Assembly (NCBI GenBank): GCA_005882905.1
Contig: VBBG01000074.1
Span: 1,274-10,193, forward strand
DNA: 8,920 nucleotides
DNA from: Candidatus Bathyarchaeota archaeon
GTDB lineage: Archaea > Thermoproteota > Bathyarchaeia > 40CM-2-53-6
Reading direction: 5' to 3'
Shown: piece after piece, positions 1 through 5,491 of the stretch
Numbering within the stretch: position 1 is the first letter of the stretch
Layout: each line of letters starts with the position of its first letter
Notes under the pieces: model-generated
What the model saw: the letters and a program-made list of their open reading frames with translations, nothing else
What the model was told of the DNA's origin: nothing
The model's database searches: none
Translations under genes and position numbers: made by a program

Positions 1-87
1 GCCACAACTCATGAGATAACCTTCCGCTGGGGTGGAAGGTGCTTTCTCTGCAAAGAATGCGGGAGTATAGTGGTGGAAAGACTCTAA
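1..87 (+). CDS. 3' end of a zinc-ribbon-like protein (partial)
   Basis: Only the last 28 codons are in the window, in frame 1, ending in TAA at 85-87. The other two forward frames hit stops within the first 20 bases, so this is the only frame that can carry an incoming gene. The visible peptide contains the segment CFLCKECGS (Cys at local residues 14, 17 and 20), which looks like the second knuckle of a zinc ribbon (C-x2-C-G) close to a C-terminus, preceded by an aromatic/basic FRWGGR stretch. The first knuckle would lie outside the window. A hairpin with a T-rich tail follows the stop. The function cannot be named from so short a piece; the call rests on the open frame and the Cys spacing. 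Confidence 0.5.
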   Translation, partial: ATTHEITFRWGGRCFLCKECGSIVVERL

Positions 88-90
88 GTT

Positions 91-117
91 GAGGTTAGAC
101 CTCGTTCCGTTCTTTTG
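91..117 (+). terminator. Small hairpin plus T-rich tail after the partial gene
   Basis: GAGGT (91-95) and ACCTC (99-103) form a perfect 5-bp stem around a 3-base loop, followed by a pyrimidine/T-rich run to about 117. It sits 3 bases after the stop at 87. Archaeal termination depends mainly on T-rich tracts, so the tail may matter more than the short stem. It could also be chance. Confidence 0.35.
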
Positions 118-377
118 TCAGTGGAGATGCATTTCTTCATCTGGGCGAGGTAGCCCTCTGTGCAGGTCAGTCCACATCATAGGCGTCCATCCAGCTCAAG
201 TTTTCGAGCGTTTGGAACGCCAGTATCGAGATTAGTTTTCCATTATATTGAGTTGATGTCTCGAGGGTCCAATTCGCTCCAAAGACTTAATGGCTTTAGA
301 GAAGAGACCCCCGAATCCGGGTCGTCTCTACGTCCAATTCGAAGTACGAGGCTCCGGGCTGGGATCAGATCTACGAC
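118..377 (+). promoter_or_regulatory. Intergenic region with candidate TATA box for the phosphoribosyltransferase
   Basis: No convincing gene lies here on either strand; the open frame that begins at 160 has no recognisable protein character. A TATA-like element, TTATATT, is at 243-249 and would place transcription start near 272-275. An ATG at 290 in frame 2 lies shortly after that point. The phosphoribosyltransferase frame is open from 300 onward but has no ATG, GTG or TTG before 378. AGAGAC (about 303-308) can pair with GTCTCT (about 324-329), closing a C/G-rich hairpin in the presumed leader. Confidence 0.4.
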
Positions 378-929
378 ATGCTTCTCTCACTCGCCCAAAG
401 GATCAAGAGTTCGGGTTACAAGGCCGAAGTTATTGTCGGCGTCTCTAGGGGAGGATGGCCTCCTGCACGAATCATGAGCGATCTTCTTGAGAACTCGAAT
501 ATCGCAAACATGAAAGTAGAGTTCTACAAGGACATTGGAGTGCGTTCAAGGAAGCCTCGAATAACCCAACCCGTGACAGCGAACGTCACGGGAAAGAGGG
601 TTCTTGTCGTAGACGATGTTGCGGACTCCGGTCATAGTCTGAAAGTTGTAGCGAACCACTTGCGGCGCAAGGGAGCCAAGGAACTGAAGGTCTGTACAAT
701 CTATCTGAAACCGCAGAGCATATTCCACCCGGACTTCTATGCCAAGACTACACGCAAGTGGATCATTTTCCCTTGGGAGAGGCTAGAAGCGGTACGGCTT
801 ATCGCACGGCATTTCAACTCAGACAGGGCCAAGGTTTCCAGTGTGGTCAGCGAACTCAGGGACAGTGGCTTAAGCAGCAGACTAGTCAGACAGCTTTGGA
901 GTATCTTCTCCTATGATGGACGAGATTGA
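378..929 (+). CDS. Purine-type phosphoribosyltransferase (COG2236-like)
   Basis: A type I phosphoribosyltransferase that would transfer a purine base (hypoxanthine, xanthine or guanine type; substrate not readable here) onto PRPP in cytosolic purine salvage. The PRPP-binding loop VLVVDDVADSGHS is clear, with acidic residues D79-D80 and the turn around D83-S84-G85. The segment VIVGVSRGGWPPARIMSDLL near the N-terminus is typical of archaeal members. Counted from the ATG at 378 it has 183 residues, including a C-terminal helix-rich extension of about 35 residues after the FPWE motif. The reading frame upstream of 378 encodes KYEAPGWDQIYD, which resembles the usual family N-terminus (aromatic-x-x-P-x-W-x-x-I-Y), so ATG 378 probably lies inside the gene; see findings. 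Its 3' end overlaps Cgi121 by 17 bases, implying cotranscription. Confidence 0.85.
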   Translation: MLLSLAQRIKSSGYKAEVIVGVSRGGWPPARIMSDLLENSNIANMKVEFYKDIGVRSRKPRITQPVTANVTGKRVLVVDDVADSGHSLKVVANHLRRKGAKELKVCTIYLKPQSIFHPDFYAKTTRKWIIFPWERLEAVRLIARHFNSDRAKVSSVVSELRDSGLSSRLVRQLWSIFSYDGRD

Positions 930-1473
930 CCATCATTATCTCCTGAGCCTCGGCTTCAACAATGCAAGAATTGTAGACCCCGAGAAGACCCTGCGCCTGC
1001 TACGTTCAACCGCTGAGAAAGCCCAGGTGCAGCTGTTGAAGGCGAAACTAATAGCGGGACCTGAGCATCTGAGGTTCGCAGCCAGAAACGCCCTTCATTC
1101 TTTCAGGAGCAAAAGCCCTAGATCCAAGAGCCTTGCCGTGGAATTCCTACTCTACGTCTCTTGCCAGAGACAAATTTCGAAGGCGATCAGGTTGCTGGGC
1201 GTCGAACCGACTGATCGACAAGTCGTACTAGTAGCTTTGTCAGAGTCAAAGGAGGCTCTTCAGGAATTGGAGCGAGTGTCAGGGTCACTCTTGGGCGAGG
1301 CTGACGGCGGTCTGGTCGAGATAGGGTCAAGTCAGAAGCTTGCCGAGATACAACGTTCATATGGAGTCTCAAAGAGGGAGATCGAGGCGGCCCGATTTGA
1401 GGGAGAGAGCGACTCGGAGGTTCTGAAGCGTCTGATAGTCGAGCGATCAGCCCTACTCGACGTTCAAGATTAG
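913..1473 (+). CDS. cgi121: KEOPS complex subunit Cgi121
   Basis: Cgi121 (TPRKB in animals) is the KEOPS subunit that binds Bud32 and the tRNA 3' end while Kae1 attaches threonylcarbamoyl to A37 of ANN-decoding tRNAs. The 186-residue length fits the family. Recognisable segments are LIAGPEHLRFAARNAL around residues 46-61 and the family core SLAVEFLLYVSCQRQISKAI at 73-92 followed by RLLGV, as in archaeal homologues (ordered 'SRSL-E-LLY-S-QRQI-A'). A C-terminal helix spans about 140-182. The gene starts with ATG ATG (913 or 916), inside the end of the phosphoribosyltransferase gene, so translation is likely coupled. Its last 21 bases overlap the convergent THUMP gene. The other KEOPS subunits (Kae1, Bud32, Pcc1) are not in the window. 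Confidence 0.88.
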   Translation: MMDEIDHHYLLSLGFNNARIVDPEKTLRLLRSTAEKAQVQLLKAKLIAGPEHLRFAARNALHSFRSKSPRSKSLAVEFLLYVSCQRQISKAIRLLGVEPTDRQVVLVALSESKEALQELERVSGSLLGEADGGLVEIGSSQKLAEIQRSYGVSKREIEAARFEGESDSEVLKRLIVERSALLDVQD

Positions 1474-1929
1474 AGAGTTAACCTCAATTAGCACGATCTT
1501 GTCTGGGTTTCGCAGTTCCACCTTTCTAGGAACTTTCGAGGCGACCGCGTCTATTATTTCCTTGGAGGAAACGTGGCTTCGCCTCTTCTCTAACGAGACT
1601 CTGAACGTTTCATCGACCCCAACCTTCTTGACCCTACTTACCACTGCGCTGCCAATCGCGGAAATCTCGCACGGGACCACTTGCTCGACAGGTTTGACCT
1701 TGAGTATGTAGCGGAACTGCCACGGCCTATACCTCAGTATCCTGCGCAGTGCCGATATCACTTTGACTGGATCTAGGATCGTCTTAGCGACCGTAAGGCC
1801 ACTGACTGGCGCAAAGTCCGTTGAGGGAGACGTGTCTCCCAGCTCTCGGAGCAAGTATCGTATCTCTTCGTTCGCTTCGCCCTCAGTCCCACGGGCACTG
1901 GACAGTAAGAGGTTGAAGTCTTTCATCAA
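1453..1929 (-). CDS. THUMP-domain RNA-binding protein, Tan1-like
   Basis: A THUMP-domain protein resembling the Tan1/THUMPD1 group (COG1818), whose eukaryotic members bind tRNA and help the Kre33/NAT10 acetyltransferase make ac4C12. No methyltransferase domain is attached. The THUMP core runs from about residue 70 to 150: ILKVKPVEQVVPCEISAI, then ETFRVSLEKRRSHVSSKEII and VELRNPDKIVLIEV, matching the 'FrV-.-KR-.-eii-.-v-L-nPd--i-vEv' pattern. An N-terminal region (1-45) begins DFNLLLSSARGTEGEA, typical of the family. Translation could start at the TTG (1929) or the next codon, ATG (1926), which I prefer; 157-158 residues. The protein ends eight residues after the last core strand, shorter than I would expect. 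It lies 28-31 bases behind Sua5 on the same strand and is probably cotranscribed. Confidence 0.78.
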   Translation of the reverse strand: MMKDFNLLLSSARGTEGEANEEIRYLLRELGDTSPSTDFAPVSGLTVAKTILDPVKVISALRRILRYRPWQFRYILKVKPVEQVVPCEISAIGSAVVSRVKKVGVDETFRVSLEKRRSHVSSKEIIDAVASKVPRKVELRNPDKIVLIEVNSLILNVE

Positions 1930-1957
1930 CGATTGCGCCCCGAAGGCTGGATTAACG

Positions 1958-2587
1958 TCAGCATATTCTTACGACCTTAAGAATCTCTTCTCGAGCAATC
2001 GCTCCTTCTCTAAGCACGTCGACCTGAGCACCTAGCACCTTGGCGACGGTTGATTCTTTGCCGAGTGGTGATGGACCTCCGTCTAAGATCAGATCTATTT
2101 GTCCTCCCAACTCATGTACCACTTCATCTGCTGTTCGAGGTGATGGATGGCCTGAAACGTTGGCGCTGGTACCGATGATCTGTCCTCCACATCTTTCGAG
2201 AAGATTCAAGGCCGTCTCATGTTTGGGGATGCGCAATCCAACAAACTGTGAATCGTCTGTGACGGCTGCGGGTAGTTTCGCTCGCAATGGCACAATCAGG
2301 GTTAGGGGTCCAGGCCAGAATCTCCCGGCAAGTGCGAGCGAGGTCTTGTTGAACTCTCCCAATCTCCTTGCCGCAACCATGGAGTTCACTAGAATTGGCA
2401 GTGCGCCTTTGGAGCGTTGCTTTGCCTGGATTAATCGGTCGACGGCGTCTCCATCGAGAGGGTTGCAACCCAGCCCGTAGACCGTGTCGGTTGGGTATGC
2501 GACAAGCCGACCCTCAAGAATCATTCTCGCGGCCTCCTCAATGCTGTTGTCGTCGACCTGGACGAGTCGGGCAATCGCTTGGGCCAT
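1958..2587 (-). CDS. sua5: Threonylcarbamoyl-AMP synthase, YrdC/Sua5 family
   Basis: Makes threonylcarbamoyl-AMP from threonine, bicarbonate and ATP, the intermediate that KEOPS transfers to A37 of tRNA (t6A). The YrdC fold is clear over the whole 209 residues: AYPTDTVYGLGCNP (30-43), the basic AKQRSKG with PILV (55-66), FWPGPLTLIVP (90-100), VGLRIPKHE (116-124), GTSANVSG (139-146) and LDGGPSPLGKESTV (168-181). There is no C-terminal Sua5 domain, so it is the short type. The frame continues upstream to 2620, but I choose ATG 2587: the 11 extra residues have no family character, and the DNA they cover contains the TATA-like element whose expected start point is exactly 2587. Its pathway partner Cgi121 is about 0.5 kb away on the opposite strand. 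Confidence 0.92.
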   Translation of the reverse strand: MAQAIARLVQVDDNSIEEAARMILEGRLVAYPTDTVYGLGCNPLDGDAVDRLIQAKQRSKGALPILVNSMVAARRLGEFNKTSLALAGRFWPGPLTLIVPLRAKLPAAVTDDSQFVGLRIPKHETALNLLERCGGQIIGTSANVSGHPSPRTADEVVHELGGQIDLILDGGPSPLGKESTVAKVLGAQVDVLREGAIAREEILKVVRIC

Positions 2588-2607
2588 AGACGTCCAATAA
2601 CAGCGGA

Positions 2608-2620
2608 CGCTTATATTCAA
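2608..2620. promoter_or_regulatory. Candidate shared bidirectional TATA element
   Basis: TTATATT lies at 2611-2617 (GAATATAA on the minus strand), centred near 2614. Both divergent start codons are at about the archaeal TATA-to-start distance from it: ATG of sua5 at 2587 (27 bases) and TTG of the asparaginase at 2643 (about 29 bases). No other TATA-like sequence fits either gene. The A/T-rich flank suited to a BRE is better on the minus strand (AATTGAATATAA), so sua5 may be the stronger direction. Confidence 0.55.
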
Positions 2621-2642
2621 TTCAATAGCCGCCGACTTCGTT

Positions 2643-3581
2643 TTGACATCTCAGAATCCCGTAATTGTCCTACACGGAGGGGCTGGAAACTGGCCTACTC
2701 GACTTCACGAATCTGCGCTTAACGGCGTCAGGAAGGCCGCTAATCTTGGCTTCAAGATTCTTCTCGAAGAAAGGTCTGCATTGGACGCGGTTGAGGCCGC
2801 CGTGGTCTCGATGGAGGACAATCCGATATTCAACGCGGGAATAGGTTCTACTCTCAATCTGCTTGGCGAGATCGAGACTGATGCCGCCATAATGGACGGC
2901 AGGACTCTCCGAGGTGGAGGCGTCGCGCTTCTGAGGAACATTCGTAACCCCATCAAAGCAGCTAGGATTGTTATGGAACAGACGGACCACGTTCTCATTG
3001 CCGGAATAGCTGCAGAGAGGCTCGCCTTGGAGAGCGGACTCGACAAAGGAAACCTGAGTGTACTGAGAAGGGTCCAAGCCTGGAAGGAAGGGCTGAAACA
3101 ACTCAAATCAAAACAGATGAAGCGTTCCTCAAACAAGACCATTGAGATCTTCTTGGGCCGGTTATCCGATACTGTCGGTGCCCTCGCGCTGGACGCCGGA
3201 GGGAATCTCGCGGCCGCTGATTCTACAGGTGGAGTCTCTCTCAAACTTCCCGGGAGAATAGGTGACAGTCCTATCCTTGGATCCGGTCTCTACGCGGACA
3301 ATCAATCTGGGGCAGCAACCGCAACAGGCATTGGAGAACAAGCTATGCGACTAGTAATTTGCAAGACGGCGTGCGACCTCATGAGACAAGAGACCGGGCC
3401 TTCGGCCGCAACAGATACAATCCGCCTGGCCACCAAGAAGGTTGGTATTGGTTTGGGGATTCTCACGCTCGACCGCAGAGGCAGATTCGCGGCGGCTCAC
3501 AACACTCGACACCTATGCTGGGCGGCAAGGACAAGACTCACGTCTGTCGAGAAAATGTGGGGAACTCGAGTCTCGAAATAG
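2643..3581 (+). CDS. Isoaspartyl peptidase / L-asparaginase (Ntn hydrolase)
   Basis: A plant-type asparaginase/isoaspartyl peptidase (EcAIII/IaaA family) that self-cleaves so that a Thr becomes the N-terminal nucleophile, then hydrolyses isoaspartyl dipeptides or asparagine in the cytosol. Visible motifs are VLHGGAG (9-15), NPIFNAGIGSTLN (60-72), the cleavage site SDTVGALALD with Thr177 as the predicted nucleophile, a GNLAAADSTGG segment (187-197), and PGRIGDSPILGSGLYAD (203-219), where R205 and D208 match the substrate-binding Arg/Asp. T228-G229 and GIGE (229-232) are also present. The 312-residue length is normal. A basic linker rich in Lys, Gln and Ser (about 150-168) precedes the cleavage site, as usual for the disordered end of the alpha subunit. 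The start is TTG 2643, placed by the HGGAG motif and the shared TATA element. Confidence 0.93.
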   Translation: MTSQNPVIVLHGGAGNWPTRLHESALNGVRKAANLGFKILLEERSALDAVEAAVVSMEDNPIFNAGIGSTLNLLGEIETDAAIMDGRTLRGGGVALLRNIRNPIKAARIVMEQTDHVLIAGIAAERLALESGLDKGNLSVLRRVQAWKEGLKQLKSKQMKRSSNKTIEIFLGRLSDTVGALALDAGGNLAAADSTGGVSLKLPGRIGDSPILGSGLYADNQSGAATATGIGEQAMRLVICKTACDLMRQETGPSAATDTIRLATKKVGIGLGILTLDRRGRFAAAHNTRHLCWAARTRLTSVEKMWGTRVSK

Positions 3582-3594
3582 CGAAGATCGGGAA

Positions 3595-3608
3595 GCCTTT
3601 TAAGAGGC
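3595..3608 (+). promoter_or_regulatory. Near-palindrome with TATA-like core before the acidic mini-ORF
   Basis: GCCTTTTAAGAGGC is a near-perfect palindrome (one G-T mismatch) 14 bases after the asparaginase stop. Its centre, TTTTAAG (3598-3604), is TATA-like and would place transcription start near 3628, nine bases before the ATG at 3637. Alternatively the short stem followed by CACTTTT marks the end of the asparaginase transcript. Both readings are possible. Confidence 0.35.
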
Positions 3609-3636
3609 CACTTTTCGCGCTCCAACCCGTTTTCCG

Positions 3637-3765
3637 ATGATAAATAGAGTCTTTCCAGTTGTCGTCAGCGAAGAAGAGTGGGGAGACGACGAGGACTGGG
3701 GTGGAGAAGATGAATGGGGCGAAGACGACGACTGGGGCGGAGACGAAGGAACCGAGGACAACTAA
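3637..3765 (+). CDS. Acidic WG-repeat microprotein, 42 aa
   Basis: A short ORF (ATG 3637, TAA 3763-3765) encoding 42 residues; I do not recognise a family. The start is hydrophobic (MINRVFPVVVS), then residues 12-35 are four exact hexapeptide units of the form acidic-acidic-acidic-W-G-(D/G/E), with Trp at 15, 21, 27 and 33, followed by DEGTEDN. It has 18 Asp/Glu and a single Arg, so it is extremely acidic. The 18-base DNA units differ mostly at third codon positions (GAA/GAG, GAC/GAT, GGA/GGT/GGC), which suggests selection on the peptide. A TATA-like element lies about 36 bases upstream; no Shine-Dalgarno sequence is visible. It could be a free-standing interaction peptide, a nucleic-acid mimic, or the detached acidic tail of a larger ancestral protein. 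Its role is unknown. Confidence 0.6.
   Translation: MINRVFPVVVSEEEWGDDEDWGGEDEWGEDDDWGGDEGTEDN
3670..3741 (+). repeat. Four tandem 18-bp units coding acidic-WG hexapeptides
   Basis: Units are at 3670-3687, 3688-3705, 3706-3723 and 3724-3741. Each has an invariant TGG-GG core (W-G codons) at the same place, with acidic codons on the left. The sixth codon alternates between acidic (units 1 and 3) and Gly (units 2 and 4). The repeat is in frame with the 42-residue ORF. Confidence 0.8.
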
Positions 3766-3792
3766 GCCCTTCTAACAATTCTCATTCATAAC

Positions 3793-3804
3793 GATTCCCG
3801 AATC
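3793..3804. repeat. Short inverted repeat GATTC-CC-GAATC
   Basis: Five-base perfect arms around CC, in the gap between the acidic mini-ORF and the exoprotein gene. It could be a regulator half-site pair. It is short enough to be chance. Confidence 0.25.
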
Positions 3805-3815
3805 AACAGCGTGAT

Positions 3816-3839
3816 CTCGGAACAGGTCTTGTTTCCGAG
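3816..3839 (+). terminator. Strong hairpin between mini-ORF and exoprotein gene
   Basis: CTCGGAA (3816-3822) pairs with TTCCGAG (3833-3839), and CA/TG can extend the stem beyond a one-base bulge. It lies 51 bases after the mini-ORF stop and 69 bases before the exoprotein start. No T-run follows, so it could instead be a structured 5' leader element of the exoprotein-ABC operon. Confidence 0.35.
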
Positions 3840-3908
3840 CTGCAACGGACACAGTAACGGGAGTTCTATGTCCGGGGCAAACCAAGCGAGGGCTTCACAG
3901 GATGAAAA

Positions 3909-5450
3909 GTGACGAAATTCCATCTCCGAAGATTCAGAGCACTCTCCTTACTCCTCCTAGGAGCTATGATGCTAGTCACATTTGTTCCCAAGAACACCTA
4001 TGCCGCCACCAGCTTGCAAGGGAATGATTTCCAGTCACAGAGTTTCTCGAAAACCGTCGACTACTACGACTATGTTCGTCAATATGCGGCCGCGAACAAC
4101 ATCAATTACACGGCGATCCAGGGTCAGCATGCGTACATCTACACCACATACATCAACGTGGGAGGCTTCCAGCTATTCTACGCGGGTCTCCTGAACGCGA
4201 CCCACAACAACATGAACGTCACGATCCCTATCCAGACAGTCTTCGAACACTTCAAGACCCCGCAGGGCAAGGACGCGATAACTGCTTCCTCATTCCTCTC
4301 GCTCGTGGCCTTCACAGAGAATGGTACCTCCACCACATTCCCCAACTCTCCAGACCGGAGCGACACGGTCTTCGCGTCGTTCAGCCTCGGATACCCTCTC
4401 TCGGCCTTTGGGACTCACCCGGTTCCTACTTACGTAGCTAACAGCCAGATTATCCCGCTGACTTCGACAGACAGCAACCATTGGACTTGGGGGCTCAACT
4501 ATACGAACCTCAACGCGATCTGGTGGAGAATGTATCCAGATCCCTTCCTCCCACTCTGGGACGCATCCACTCCTAGAGCGTTCGCCCAGTACTCACAGCT
4601 ATCGTTCAACTACGCGCTGGCAATCGACCCATCCGCCAAGACGGCCACCCTAACGACGAGTTACACTGTCGGAAGGATGACGGACCTCTACCTCTTGACT
4701 ACTACTCCTCGAGTCTTGCACCTGAACTCGACTGGGACCTACGACCTCACTGGAGTCTCGCGAGGCTCCCAGACAATCTATCAGTACCTTTCGCAGAACG
4801 GATACGAGCTGTCGATAGTTCAGTCTCATATGGCTGTCCTCGACAAAACTACGACTAGTGATAAGACCGACACCGGCTCAAGCGTGGATAATAACACCGA
4901 AACTGACGTAACACATACAGGCGTTAACACTGTTGTGACCGACAACGAAAAGGTCTTCAGAACTAACTTTGGCGTGAAATCAAGCTACCAGTTGTACAAT
5001 TACACTAGTGGAAACCAGGCAAACTACAACGTTACGACTAGAACCGCCAACAGGCCCGCCTGGGGAGGCAACCCGGTCTACGGAGTCCAGAACGTCTTCA
5101 TGGGTTTCCTACCGGTATTCGTCTACCACGTTGACCCAGCACTCTTCCAGGCCGCCAGAGCAGGTATGGCCAGCTTCAGAGTCGCTAGCTATCTCTACAT
5201 CATATCCTATCCAGCCTGGAGCGGATACAAGATAGTCAACGATCCACAGTACGAATCCTTCTACGAGCCCTCCAACAACGTCGGACTACTCACGGCCCTG
5301 TTCATCGCAGCGGCAGTCGCTACTGGCATAGGAGGAGTCTTCGCATTCCTCTTCAAACGAAGACGCACACCGGCAACCACGATAGTCGGTACCGCAACAC
5401 CGACCCAGTCACCCGGTCCCTTGGTGAGACTCTCCGGACCATCGCAATAG
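3909..5450 (+). CDS. Secreted, membrane-anchored glycoprotein-like protein of unknown family
   Basis: A 513-residue protein I cannot assign to a family. It has a clear signal peptide (basic RRFR, then the hydrophobic core ALSLLLLGAMMLVTFV, likely cleaved near the NTYA/A site at about residue 32). A large extracytoplasmic region follows, with no Cys and many Tyr, Thr, Ser and Asn, then one membrane helix (about 458-482) and a basic stop-transfer KRRR (483-486) with a short Pro/Thr-rich cytosolic tail. Nine N-X-S/T sequons (N66, 96, 103, 138, 197, 273, 328, 364, 374) suit an N-glycosylated surface protein. A Thr/Asp-rich stretch (about 311-347) looks like a linker between two domains. The start is GTG 3909: a TGA in frame lies just upstream, and GGATGA (3901-3906) is a weak Shine-Dalgarno candidate. 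The ABC ATPase begins 41 bases downstream, so it may be the exoplasmic partner of that transporter. Confidence 0.8.
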   Translation: MTKFHLRRFRALSLLLLGAMMLVTFVPKNTYAATSLQGNDFQSQSFSKTVDYYDYVRQYAAANNINYTAIQGQHAYIYTTYINVGGFQLFYAGLLNATHNNMNVTIPIQTVFEHFKTPQGKDAITASSFLSLVAFTENGTSTTFPNSPDRSDTVFASFSLGYPLSAFGTHPVPTYVANSQIIPLTSTDSNHWTWGLNYTNLNAIWWRMYPDPFLPLWDASTPRAFAQYSQLSFNYALAIDPSAKTATLTTSYTVGRMTDLYLLTTTPRVLHLNSTGTYDLTGVSRGSQTIYQYLSQNGYELSIVQSHMAVLDKTTTSDKTDTGSSVDNNTETDVTHTGVNTVVTDNEKVFRTNFGVKSSYQLYNYTSGNQANYNVTTRTANRPAWGGNPVYGVQNVFMGFLPVFVYHVDPALFQAARAGMASFRVASYLYIISYPAWSGYKIVNDPQYESFYEPSNNVGLLTALFIAAAVATGIGGVFAFLFKRRRTPATTIVGTATPTQSPGPLVRLSGPSQ

Positions 5451-5491
5451 TCGAAGAAAAATGTCCGTCTCAGTCCATACGAATGAGATAG

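Noticed and set aside
267..341. Ten-base direct repeat GTCCAATTCG at about 267-276 and 332-341
   Set aside because: Only two short copies, with no shared flanks and no link to a mobile element; it could easily be chance.
160..477. Open frame of 105 codons on the plus strand upstream of the phosphoribosyltransferase
   Set aside because: Its peptide is Ser/Arg-rich without any family motif, it overlaps the clearly coding phosphoribosyltransferase in another frame, and the TATA-like box lies inside it.
1961..1972. TATA-like AAGAATATGC on the minus strand inside the end of sua5, upstream of the THUMP gene
   Set aside because: The spacing (about 39 bases to the ATG at 1926) and the weak match do not justify an internal promoter when the two genes are only about 30 bases apart.
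2040..2480. Long plus-strand open frame opposite sua5
   Set aside because: It is antisense to a gene with unmistakable YrdC motifs, and its own product shows no recognisable features.
2588..2620. Upstream extension of Sua5 by 11 residues
   Set aside because: The added residues have no family similarity and would place the TATA-like element inside the coding region; the start at 2587 fits a leaderless transcript.
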